DNA of 64,000 nt from assembly GCA_012934845.2 (NCBI GenBank), contig WNNJ02000946.1, forward strand, positions 1-64,000. Reading direction: 5' to 3'. The notes below the pieces were generated by a model. It saw nothing but the letters and a program-made list of their open reading frames with translations, ran no database searches and had not been told where the DNA came from. This document shows, piece by piece, positions 24,201 through 34,560 of this stretch (position 1 is its first letter; each line of letters starts with the position of its first letter). The stretch comes from Pomphorhynchus laevis. Lineage: Eukaryota > Acanthocephala > Palaeacanthocephala > Echinorhynchida > Pomphorhynchidae. The position numbers and the translations under genes are program-made.

Positions 24201-24764
24201 CACGACAATGACCCCCGGTAATCAATGAGGTAATAAAGGAAAGATATTTTAACGTCGACGTGGTTACAAGAGCATAGCGTCGTGGAAAAGATCCCGTCTA
24301 CAAGTTAATTTGGAAAGGTGTTATCTTACGTTTGCATGGTTTGAAACGAAAAATAGAGCATTAGCAAGATTTACTTTCGGATGTGTTGAACTCTATAGGC
24401 TCGTTACCACATCTATCGACTAACGATACCCCACATGATATAAAGTTTTCATTTAAGCGACAATTGCGTAATGAATGCTCTCTCTCTATATGATTGGATC
24501 ATGAAACCTAAACCTATTCTAGTTAAGCAATTCAATATAACAAGTAAATTTCACAGTCCAGGGAAGGAAGCCGAGTTCGTGTATGCTAGCCCTAACTCGC
24601 CTTCGAATGATTAATGTTACGGAAACGTTTGTATCAACACGGTATCTTGCTCCAAACTCTACAAATCTTCAGTCACAGTCCAATACAACCACTTTCGAAA
24701 ACACTGACAGTTGCATCCATCAAAATCATGATTTGATTACCAGTGATAAACCAGTAACAATAAA

Positions 24765-24935
24765 AACGATTTATTTTTACGTGGCCAATGCGTGCCGGCG
24801 CACGCTTACATGACCACGAAGAAAAAAAATCGAAATCATGTGTCGAGAAGGTGGGCGCGAAGGCGATATTTGAATGTGATAAAGGAGGGAGTGCGGCGGA
24901 CGTCGAGAGGGAGCTGATTCCAGGCGAATGGAATA
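24765..24935 (-). mobile_element. L2-like LINE 3' tip (minus)
   Basis: About 170 bp with the family C-terminal codons and 3' UTR. The terminal stem GCGTGC-GCCG-GCACGC (24790-24805) is perfect, followed on the minus strand by ATTGGCCACGTAAAAATAAA. Strongly 5' truncated. Confidence 0.8.
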
Positions 24936-25389
24936 ACATTGCCAAAGCGGTGTCATGACGAAAAGGGAATGCAACCGATGAAGCATTTTGAAACCAATCA
25001 GTCAACAGATATAAACGACTTGCTACATGAAACTGTGAAGGACATATCGATGCGCCGTTCTGGACGAACAATAAAACTAGCCAGATACCTGTAAGATTAT
25101 GTAACACTGGATAATAAGAGTATACTGAATAATTGAATAAAACTCTATTCTAATTATCTCTGATTTCAGATTATTATAACAAACAGAAGCAAATGAGCTA
25201 CGAGATCGTGTCGCTTACAAAACATGATAAAATAAAAAACATCAAAAAAATTTAATCAAATAGTAGTCGAAAATTCCTTTTCTCGACTTTGATGGCTTTC
25301 TTGGTAGCATCACTAGATATACTACTAGAAATATCAAGGCACTTTAGTGCATTCTATCCGTTAATTACCTAGTTTCAAATCAATGGTGA

Positions 25390-26060
25390 ACAGGAATTCT
25401 TGTAGTTGGATTTATTAATTTCCACACATGCCCACGAGTTTCTCGTCTATCATTCACGGATAATAAGCTAGAGAGACCACCAAAGCGATCGAAAACAATT
25501 TTGACTGCAGTTGATAAATCAATGGCCGATTGCGATATTTTAATGTGCCGACACGTAGAGATGTCAAACGTTCAGCATATCTCAAATTGGAGAAATTCGG
25601 AATCATTCGTAACCCTCTACGTAAGAATTTCTCAATATCACGGGATTCCCTTAAAGTCTGGATAAGTTACAGGTAAACCGTATTCAAGGATGGGCAGAAT
25701 ATAAGATCAAAATAGTAGCTTAAACATTGATGGACTTATCCGATCAAAAGACTTGAAAAACATCCATAAAATACGATAGCCTTGATTACAAATATATCTA
25801 GTGTGAACATTAGTTTTTAAGTTACTGGTCATCATCACACCAAGATCCTTGAATTCACCCACCCGGCCTATTTGAATCGAACCTATCTGATACGATGAGT
25901 TGTGTGAAGAAGCAATATACATATGCGCACATTTATAAAATATGCGATTAATATTTATAAATATCAGATCGAACCTATCTGATACGGTGAGTTTAGTGAA
26001 GAAGCAATAGACATATGTGCACATTTAGTGAGGTTAACCCTCAAACAATTTTCCGCTGAC
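25390..26060 (-). mobile_element. CR1-like LINE RT fragment (minus)
   Basis: Reads GRVGEFKDLGVMMTSNLK, YICNQGYRILWMFFKSFD and RISPSMFKLLF, then out of frame blocks matching LEYG.PV..P and the C-terminal AWN-type end. It corresponds to the RT thumb of the CR1-like elements at 36.9 and 41.1 kb but is more diverged. Tandemly duplicated at its right end. Confidence 0.7.
25877..26027. repeat. Duplicated 59-bp block, period 92
   Basis: TCGAACCTATCTGATACG through a GAAGAAGCAATA and CACATTTA block occurs at 25877-25935 and 25969-26027, separated by 33 AT-rich bases. It repeats part of the CR1-like fragment's coding sequence, so the duplication postdates insertion. Confidence 0.85.
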
Positions 26061-26205
26061 CATTTTCCAGACATGAGAGAAGGTGAGGTAGGCCATGTGG
26101 ATCGTGACTTGACAACGGAATTGACAGCTTATTTGGTAGTTACCATTTCTGACTCAGTTTCCATATCCAGACTATACATGATCTTACTAATTGTGAAATT
26201 TGATA

Positions 26206-26571
26206 TCATATCATCTGGGAGTATAGGGCTGGTGTTTTTGTATCTCTCAGGTCCCCATCATAGGTATGATTAGACACAATATCCTGACTTGACATAGTTT
26301 GACAATCTTCACTCGATAGATCATTTGTCTGAGCTACATCTTTAAGTGCTGCACAACTCCAACCGACGGAGTGAACATCATTGGATTCTCTGAACGTATC
26401 AGCAGCAAATATGATATCGAAATTATTCGGTGTGATCCTTGAGATATTTCGCAATAAAATCGAAACGCTGCAATATCCCCAAATAAATTTCTTATCGCAC
26501 ATAGCCGATTGCTCGGACTCCAGAATTGAGACGGTTGTCCAGACATCCGTCTGGACAACAAAAGTCATCAA
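26206..26571 (-). pseudogene. Possible CR1-like LINE endonuclease N-terminal scrap
   Basis: A 121-codon open frame reading LLRNISRITPNNFDIIFAAD then TFRESNDVHSVGWS. The position relative to the RT fragment on the same strand and the N.....FDII...TF pattern resemble the start of a CR1-type endonuclease (NxRSL....FD.......ET.L). The catalytic Glu is not convincing and no later endonuclease motif is seen. Low confidence. Confidence 0.35.
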
Positions 26572-27069
26572 AAGTCATCCAGGAGTCACAACAAACTTGT
26601 TGTGTTGTGTACTTCGGAGGATTTTTCATTTTTTTCCATTGTCGCGCCTGTCTTCTCTTGTCTTCGTTTACGAAATTTTGATCCCATTTTTAGGTTGTTT
26701 GTTTGAATTTACGTATACTATATTTGGATTGCGTCTACTATATTTGAATTTATGTCTACTATTGATTTAGTATTTATTCTCAATTCTACTATATTTGCGT
26801 CGAATTGTTGGGTATTATCGGGAAAAGTGTAAGAATTTATATATTGTATGTTAATTATTTCTCAAACTTTTTAAAGATATTTTTTTGGAAGATCTTTAAA
26901 AAATTTTAAAGATTTTTTACAATCTTTTTAAAGATCTTTTTTAAAGAAACTTTTTTTTGCGTTATCTTTAATAACGCCTCTTATTTGAAATGTTGATACA
27001 TCATATACGAAATAAAATAAATTAATTACGAAAAAAACTAGTAGTAAAAAATAGAAATAAACAAGAACC
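26572..27069. other. AT-rich spacer with AAAGATCTTT repeats
   Basis: 26868-26960 contains at least five TTTTTAAAGAT / AAGATCTTTAAA motifs, each palindromic. No coding sequence. Confidence 0.5.
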
Positions 27070-27660
27070 TCGGAACTATACTTTTGGCAAGTGGCGACCT
27101 GACTCATTAAATCACGGTACGAATAAACTCAGCTTGGACAAAATGGCGAACGACAACATGCGTTTTATGTGACCGTCGAATTAAAGACCATTTGAAGTCA
27201 AAGATATATCACTCAATCTACCGCCCTGTGGCTATGTACGGCACAATGTGTTGCCCTATTACAAAGGCAGCAGAATGATGCCTATCGGTCATGGATACTA
27301 ATATGCTGTGATGGATAAGCGGAATAACGCGATGTGACCACGTAAGAAATATGGATATCCTCCAAAGATACGGAGTCGCCCCAATCACGATCAAAATGCA
27401 AGAGGTCAGACTCCGGTGGTACGGCCACGTGTTGCTAAGTGAAAATTGCTCATTTGCAAATATCGCCTTAAAGTACGCGATCAGAGGCCAACGTCCGAGA
27501 GGTCTACCCAAGTGACAATGGTTAGATGGTTTTCGTACAGATTTAATGACCTCTGGACTTCATCCATAACAGGCTCAAGATAGGGCGAAATGGAGGGCTA
27601 AATCCCACATAGCCGGCCTCGCCTCAAAGGCTGAAGTTACGAAATAAACTAAATTTTGTT
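27070..27660 (+). mobile_element. RTE-like LINE RT C-terminal fragment (plus)
   Basis: Plus-strand translation, with a few stops, gives CVLCDRRIKDHLKSKIYHSI, YRPVAMYGTMCCPITK, GVAPITIKMQEVRLRWYGHV, IRGQRPRGLPK and QAQDRAKWRAK. This is the diagnostic C-terminus of RTE-clade LINEs (KSKIYRT..RPA.LYG.ECWP, RWYGHV.R, RGRPK..W.D....D......A.DRAKWR). The remaining upstream RT and endonuclease are absent. A frame of 97 codons on the minus strand is a shadow. Confidence 0.85.
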
Positions 27661-27968
27661 ACGAAATTAATGAGAGAATCTAGACAGAATGTTGTTTTCC
27701 TTGTGGTGATCAAATGTCCTATTTGAAGGCAATATTCGTGTATTTGCAGGAAGTTATGTATAATGATACACTTAGATCAAATATTTTCAAACTGGAGAAA
27801 ACAAATTTTTATGGCAGGTCGAAAAACCCACAAAGGATCGAAGGGTTTGCTAAGATTTTGTTTCGTTCAAATGTTCTAATAGACCAGTAAAAAATTCGAT
27901 TTTTAATTTTCACAATTCATATATGACTTTAACTGCAGGAAATTTTAGAAAATTAAAGAATCTTTATA

Positions 27969-28098
27969 TTAAAAATGATTTATATTATATTTCTTTATGG
28001 AAAAGCACAAAAATCATTGTCCATTATCGGCAATTAAAAATGATTTATATTATATTTCTTTATGGAAAAGCACAAAAATCATTGTCCATTATCGGCAT
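27969..28098. repeat. Near-identical 65-bp tandem duplication
   Basis: Unit TTAAAAATGATTTATATTAT through CATTGTCCATTATCGGCA occurs at 27969-28033 and 28034-28098, differing by eye only at the final base. Near-identity implies a recent event. Confidence 0.95.
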
Positions 28099-28249
28099 CA
28101 TCAAAACAAAAATATGTAGATGGAAAATATAATTTTGAATCTAGAGTGCAGATGATTTAGCAATTGTACTTTGAGCTGCTTAATTCGATATTTTAATGCG
28201 AAAATATTTTTTTCACAGATTTTAAATTACTCCGTCCGTACACATAAAT

Positions 28250-28640
28250 GGCTTAAACCCGATAATAATTTATGCTCGTAAATCTATAATTATTATATTT
28301 TCGACAACAAAAAGAGCTTGAACAGCTCGAGCATGTTGGTTCACAACAGGGAAAACATAAGAAAACATAAATAAACGAAATAATGTGCAATTCATGCATG
28401 ACGGCAGCGCATCCTGGGGTAATTTCGCAACCGTCGTTTAAAACTCCCCAGGTTACCATTTATCGTCACAGTAGGTATACCATTCCAGATAGGTACAATT
28501 CTATCATGGATTGTTGATATTCGTTTATTGCAGGCTTGTCTTCTCTTCAGCATATAGTTATGACCACGTAGGCAATCGTTGGTTCTTAGCTCAAACGTGT
28601 CTTTGCAACAGTGGCCTGGGGTCATAACCAAAACATTTAT
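28250..28640 (-). mobile_element. CR1-like LINE 3' end (minus)
   Basis: Reads LRTNDCLRGHNYMLKRRQAC, RIVPIWNGIP and NLGSFKRRLRNY, the C-terminus of the second CR1-like lineage (compare NILRGHGLTLRRERIRKSRA and VSLWNRLGES at 40.6 kb). The 3' UTR on the minus strand has GAGCT-GTTCA-AGCTC, a perfect 5-bp stem, then an AATATAATAATTATAG tail near 28290. Confidence 0.75.
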
Positions 28641-30799
28641 GGTACCTGAATCTTATTCTGTGAAATAGATAAATTCGATACAATGTAGCGTATTCGGAAT
28701 TCGGAATGTTGTTCCTTCTTGTTGTAAAAAAAATTAAAAAATTAGATTAGGATTTTCTTTCTTAATAACTACTTAATAATTACTTTTTCACCTTGTGAGA
28801 TTTTGTGAAGGGATGTCATTCCGTAATAGTATATCGATGAAAGTTGTGAACTTAGCTGAAATATTATGTGATACACGAAGCTTATCGAATCGTTTGCTTA
28901 CTGCCGGTTGTGTATGAATAAAAAATAGATTCCGAAAAATTGCTTTGAATAATAAGTAAACAATGAACACCGGGTAAGTTACGATAAAAGTTAACAAAAA
29001 TAATGCCTCGAGAATATCACACACAGTTTTTGGACAGTATATGATAAGCTAAAAGTTGACTGATATAAACATCATACCATTAAAATCATCCAATAATCTT
29101 TATCAATCAGACTATAACTTTGAATTCATGTTGCTTCTATAATTAGATAATGGATAATGCCTAATACCCACTCAAATATTTCCTCGCAAAGAAAAAATAA
29201 GTGCAATACAAAAGATGAAAGATCCTCCTGTGGATCAAAAACATTGGAATAGTTTTTAATGTCGAATTATGAACAATTAAAATGTCCAAAATTTTATAAA
29301 ATAATCTAAGGTGTAAAAAGCCTTATATCATTTAAAATGAGCATTTGGAAAAAGTGAGGAAAAGGCTTAAAATGTAAAGTATACAACGAGGTAAAAATTT
29401 GATAACAAAAATGAAAGTGTAAAAAATTTAAATTGAATTAAAGTGTGCCAATTTTGAGTTGTTATTTCTCATTCGCAATATGTTATTTAATTTTCGTGAT
29501 CTTTAAAGATATCAAGAATTTAAAAAATTAAATTTCTTTGCATACAGCTAAAATGTTCAATAAGTGGTGATATTTCAAGATGTAGAGTGAATTAAATATG
29601 TTCAATTTTATACATACGGAACTGACTTTTATGTTTCTCATTTTTATAAATAGTTTAATTAAAGAATGCTAGTTACTTTTACATCATTGATGTACCGCTT
29701 CGTTACATTTAAATTTCATATCACATTTACCGACATCAAATCTACTATTATTCGAGATTACCTACGCGTAGTCTCACCTAAAATAAAAAATTTACCTTTA
29801 GAAAAGGTAAATCGCCGTCTCGTTTTGACATACGTTGGATTCGATGTGCACCTTCCTTCTTACAATGTAAACAGACAGAAGACTTAACATATTAATTTGT
29901 CGTAATTTATTATTTTTCTATTTAATTTATCAAAAATACCTGCTTAATGTTTTCTTTAGGATATGTGACTTTATTTTTATTAAAAATAACAAAGAAGCTG
30001 TGTTGGTAAGTTATTGTTAAAAATACAAAAATAAAATACACAAAAATCTAAAAAATACCATTTTAATAATGTTAGAAATACTGTTAAATCATGTTAATTA
30101 ACTATCACAATAAAATAGTTTAATTTTATTCAATCGCAAATAACAAGAAAAAAGAAAAAATACAATGAGAACAGATTAATTCTTAATTAATTACTAGCAG
30201 TGAGACACCATTTTTATAATTAAATAGGCGAATCAGAGACATGAAGCAAAGCTAGCATTTACGATTGGCATGTACTTTTGTAATATCTAAAATAACAACT
30301 AATGAATGTCTGTGATTGTATTGAGAATATCTGATGACGAATTGAAAAATGATAAAATAACAATGGTCATTGTTTTTCCATTCAACCGTTCAATGTGGCA
30401 TTGAAACTTCTCCTTAACTTGGTCAGTTTAATTTTAACATGGTTGAAAAATATCGGATCGTTCAATGGAACTATGGATCCATCGTATTCCGATAGAATAG
30501 ATCGCTGATTATAGTTGATTTCGACTCAAAATGCTAATGTAACGATAAGTATAGGGACAATACGGCACAATTAGATCAAAAAGATTTGTAAAGCATACAA
30601 TCGAAATTTAGTGATTTTTGTCGTCTGTGTTAATATCTTTAAGGTTGTATTGCAAAAGTCACAAATGCGTTCGATATTAATTGAATATGCCCAATTGATT
30701 CAGGATAGAAAATTCACATGAAATTAAGGTTTGCACATAAAATTAATTGCGTATAGGACACTTCTGGCCGTGTAGTCAGTGAGAGTTGTATTTCCAAGT
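28641..30799. other. AT-rich spacer with two unrecognised small frames
   Basis: Frames at 28788-29024 (-, 78 codons; Leu/Ile/Phe-rich opening that could span a membrane) and 29666-29887 (+, 73 codons; contains SPKIKNLPLEKVNRRL) show no family motif. Neither has splice signals or neighbours that would support a gene. Otherwise no feature is seen. Confidence 0.35.
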
Positions 30800-31535
30800 A
30801 AAAAATATTTATTTTTATGTGGTAAATGCGTGCCGGCACAAGCTTACATGACCACAACAAAAAAATCTAAATCATGTTCGAGGAGGTGGATACAGAGGTG
30901 GCATTTGAATGCAATAAAGGAGGGAGCGCTGGGGACGTCGAGTTGGAGCTAATCCTATGCGAGTAAGGCTGCAACGAGACGACGATGGGAGAGACGTTTG
31001 TAGATAGAAAAAATACAGTTGGAGGCGGAAATTGAGGTATCGTGTATGCGATGGGCGGGTGCATGAGCATATATGATGATGTCGTCGGTGTATTGCATGA
31101 CGTTAATAGAGTAAGGTTTGATAAACGGAGAGAGATCGTCAAGTAGAAGAGAGAAAAGCAGGGGTCCTAGAACTGAATTTTGTGGGACCCCGCAGAAAAT
31201 ACGGGTGGGTGGAAAGGATGATGAATTTGAACAGACTCGAAAATAACGATTGGATAGATATGAGGCAAACCATGCTACAGAGTTGAAAAAATCCGTAATC
31301 ATAAAGAAAGCGAGACATGAGGATGGAGTGGTCGACGAGATCGAAGACGGAGGAAAGGTCGAGGGAGATGAGAACACTATATAGAGCCTTGTCACGAGAA
31401 ATGAGTAGGTTGTTGTAAACTTTCATGCAGGCGATTTCTGTGGAGTGATTAGAGCGGAAAGCGGATTGGTAAGTAGGGTACAGATTAGAGGTGGTAAAAT
31501 CAGTAAATAATTTTAGTGCTAAAATCAACAATAAA
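30800..31535 (-). mobile_element. L2-like LINE fragment with internal deletion (minus)
   Basis: Right to left: RT reads LYPTYQSAFRSNHSTEIACM, LISLDLSSVFDLVDHSIL, (frame slip) WFASYLSNRYFRVCSNSSSF, FCGVPQNSVLGPLLFSLLLD, VMQYTDDIIIYAHAPAHRIH. Directly after RLSHRRLV the sequence jumps to the family C-terminus (NQLQLDVPSAPSF) and 3' UTR near 30960, so several hundred bases between RT and C-terminus are missing. Catalytic YTDD replaces YADD. The tail near 30811 has ATTTACCACATAAAAATAAA. 5' truncated at about 31535. Confidence 0.85.
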
Positions 31536-31734
31536 ACGCTTTAAATTTGTATGTAACTTAGTGCGGACTTTTTCTTATCAATAACACTTAGTAACGAACA
31601 TTATTGTATATCATCTCACTAATAAAGTTAGCATTGACCATTTGTTAATCATTAACGCTTTAAAATTTAAAGCAACAATTTTTATAGTAAAATATACCAT
31701 TTCTCATGAAGCTATTTCAATACATTATTTCCAA

Positions 31735-33105
31735 CTCCTGGGTCCCTAATTCGTGAAGTCTGCAATTATTGTCCCAATTTCCAAGAAATCGATACTGTCA
31801 TCTTGCTCAGACTATAGACATATAAGCCTCACAAGTTTCATATGTAAAATTCTATAGAGATTGATTGCCCGTAGAATTTTGCTTCATTTAGATGAACACA
31901 TGATTATTACAAATTCACAGCACAGTTTTCATTCTAAGCCGTCGTATCTTACTAACATGTTGTCAACCCTTGAATTGTGGACTGAGGCGACTAACTCAGG
32001 TAAATGCGTCGACGTTATCTTTTTAGATTTTTTAGAGGCATTCGATCGGGTTCCGCACTCATGTCTAATTAATTTGTTATCTCACTATGGTGTTCCTTGT
32101 ATAATCTGCAATTGGGTTCGAGAATTCCTTAAACTTGTTACTACATAGTCAGAGTTGAGAGCCACGTTTCAACTACCAGATATGTAAATTGTGGAGTCCC
32201 TCATGGTACTGTATTGGGTACTCTTCTTTTATCACATTTCCTATTTCAGAACGACTTTGACCGCATTTATGAATGGGGTTAAGAAACAAAGATGAAGTTA
32301 AATATAAGTAAACGCGTAAGTATGAGGTAAGGTAACGTTGGGATCGATCATAATTACCACATTGGAAGACATATTTTTATGTCGGAACAAAAGGATTTGG
32401 GTGTAATAATACACAAGATACTAGAAGCGCGTTTGAATACTGACTTTGCTCGCAGTAAGGCAGTTTGAGTCTTGTATCGCATCAAAAATTGCTTATCAAG
32501 AATGAACCATTCCGTCTTCAAACTCTTCTATTGTTCTTTGGTTATCCACATCTTGAGTATTGTATTTAACATGTTTTTCCATGTACTAAAAAAGAAATTA
32601 CCGATCTTGAATCAGGGCTTCGTCGCGGGTCTCGAATTTGCTTTCATAATTCGTATTCTTATGATGACAAGTTATCCTTGTTAGGTTTATATTTAATGAG
32701 ACAAAGACTACTGTATCTTGATCTCTTGACAATGTGGGCAGTTGCCAAATCATTTGAAAGATATTCCACAAATGTTATCCAGTTTAGAACTACAAATTAT
32801 CGTGAACATCGCCTAACCCTCTATCAATTTCTCAGGTAAAAATCCTTGAATAATGAGACACTCCCATCGTGTAATCAACATTTGGAATGCACTACCTGAG
32901 GAAATTGCTTGTGTCTCCAGCTATTCACATTTCAAACTTCAAGCGAAGGAAGTGAATTCATAACAGCTCGAGCCACCAATCAATGTTCAACTCTACCCAT
33001 TCGGCTGATTGCATCTACCATTCTTTTTTTATTGTTTAATACCAACACTGAACAGACTGGACAGTCATTTGCGGCTTTGTATTGTAATCAATAATAAATA
33101 ACGAT
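31735..33105 (+). mobile_element. Old CR1-like LINE fragment (plus), RT to 3' end
   Basis: Same lineage as the intact element that follows. Blocks: ILLHLDEHMIITNSQHSFHS, VIFLDFLEAFDRVPHSCLIN, VNCGVPHGTVLGTLL, KDLGVIIHKILEARLNTDF, INIWNALPEEIA, with frequent stops and a deletion that removes the YADD block near 32245. It ends in CAGTCATTTGCGGCT and TGTAATCAATAATAAATAA (33058-33103), an eroded version of the intact copy's 3' end. The next element begins within about 30 bases. Confidence 0.85.
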
Positions 33106-33130
33106 ATTTCGATGATAGGTGACAATCATA

Positions 33131-33363
33131 GAGTTTAAACTATCTTGATACCCATTAACTACTTACAAAAAATTTGGTTTCTCATAAACATACAATTATA
33201 ATTTGAGCTTATAATTCCGAATTGGGCGATTAGAAATTGATAGATTCGCTTGATTGATGTTAGGACTCGAGCAATCCTAGAAAATATTTTCGTTTCTTAT
33301 AAACATACAAGTTTCAAATTCTAAGCTGCTAACAAATAACTATTTACACATACAAATTTCACA
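33131..33363 (+). promoter_or_regulatory. CR1-like LINE 5' leader with tandem blocks
   Basis: Two blocks alternate: A, GAGTTTAAACTATCTTG with TTAACTACTTACAAA (33131-33170), and B, TTTCTCATAAACATACA (33177) or TTTCTTATAAACATACA (33293). B recurs about 116 bp apart, and a weaker A (TAACAAATAACTATTTACACA) lies just before the ORF1 ATG at 33364. The same blocks occur, in the order B-A, upstream of the second element's ORF1 (44713-44791). Probably promoter monomers; inferred. Confidence 0.6.
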
Positions 33364-34560
33364 ATGAAGAAAGCAAATTCGAAGAGAGCGTCAAACACTA
33401 TACATATCACGCAACATCGTAATGCGTATAAGCGGCTAGAGGTCGAATGCTGCAATAAAGGCTGTGAAGTGTGGTCTATTGTCGACATTCCTTTAAATAC
33501 CGAGTCGTCACTCAAGAGCAAGGACTTTTATTGCGGCTTTTGTTCTGCTACAATGATTTCGGCCCTCCAAATGAAACTAGTGCAAGATATGGTTTGTGAT
33601 GTGAATTGTTGTGATATATCGTTACCTATCAACTTAAATGACGTTCGTGTCTCTCAAGACAGCACGGACCATCAAACTTCGATAAACACTTGTACCGTTA
33701 ATCCTGTCGTTAAGCTGCCATTAGATGACAGTTCAACTCCTGACCTATGTGAACCGAGGATTGAATTACCTTCACTGTCATCTACGCATCAGCACGATAA
33801 TACTTCAAATGTCGAACTTCAAATGCTGTCATCCTTTCAGGACAAAGAAAAATCGGTCATTCATGTTGAACAAACTACACCAGCTGTAAACAAAGGAAGG
33901 GTATGGCGCAACACTCTATTGCAACCTACACGAAACGCTGGATCGACATACCATCAATTGGGTGAAATCAGAGGTAGCGATTCGAGTGGGGCCATCGATA
34001 GAAAACAGAAGGCCAAAAATAAGAATAAATCAGGAAATTATTTACCTTCAAATGGTCAGAGCATTTCTTTGGACAACGCTCCTTCTACAAACTACCGTTC
34101 GCATCCAGATAGGTCTTGCAATATCTTATTTAGTGGTATCGCTGAATCAAAGGCCAGTAACTCACAAACACGTATGAATGATGATGTGTCCAGCCTCCGT
34201 ACTGTGTTCTGTCAGTTACTCTTAGAAGGTGATGAGAAGCTAGCTTCTACTCTGAAGGTTACAAAGTTGTTTCGACTTGGAAAAAAGGTGGTAGATAAAC
34301 CAAGATTGTTGAAAGTTGTATTATCTTCCGCAAAACATGCAGACCTTTTGCTCAAACGTGGTTTTCGACTTAAAGATTATCCACATCGTATTCTTAAGGA
34401 TCTGAGTCTCGAAGATCGTTTAAAGTTGAAAGAAGCAAAAACAGTATTACGAAACCGGCTATCTGAAGGTGAAACGAACTTATGCATACGAAATTTTCAG
34501 GTTGTCAGGTGGCACCCAGTAGTTCGTTGGAATCCCATAACGATCAACAGCGTCACTTAG
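33364..34560 (+). CDS. CR1-like LINE ORF1 (zinc-binding N-terminus, RRM-like C-terminus)
   Basis: Probable RNA-binding/chaperone ORF1 protein of 398 residues. Residues about 25-60 hold a four-Cys module: CCNKGCEVWS then FYCGFCSA, PHD-like in spacing; the same module (CSSEDCHVWTS, FYCGYCCA) opens the ORF1 at 44571. A Ser/Thr-rich middle follows. Residues about 255-385 resemble the RRM-like region of CR1-type ORF1 proteins: SCNILFSGIAES, VTKLFRLGKK, KPRLLKVVLSSAKHADLLLK, ILKDLSLEDRLKLKEAK, LCIRNFQVVRW. The last 79 bases overlap ORF2 in the -1 frame. Start chosen as the first ATG after the leader repeats. Intact. Confidence 0.88.
   Translation: MKKANSKRASNTIHITQHRNAYKRLEVECCNKGCEVWSIVDIPLNTESSLKSKDFYCGFCSATMISALQMKLVQDMVCDVNCCDISLPINLNDVRVSQDSTDHQTSINTCTVNPVVKLPLDDSSTPDLCEPRIELPSLSSTHQHDNTSNVELQMLSSFQDKEKSVIHVEQTTPAVNKGRVWRNTLLQPTRNAGSTYHQLGEIRGSDSSGAIDRKQKAKNKNKSGNYLPSNGQSISLDNAPSTNYRSHPDRSCNILFSGIAESKASNSQTRMNDDVSSLRTVFCQLLLEGDEKLASTLKVTKLFRLGKKVVDKPRLLKVVLSSAKHADLLLKRGFRLKDYPHRILKDLSLEDRLKLKEAKTVLRNRLSEGETNLCIRNFQVVRWHPVVRWNPITINSVT

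Noticed and set aside
27218-27511. 97-codon minus-strand frame
   Set aside because: Antisense to the RTE-like C-terminus, which has clear family motifs on the plus strand.
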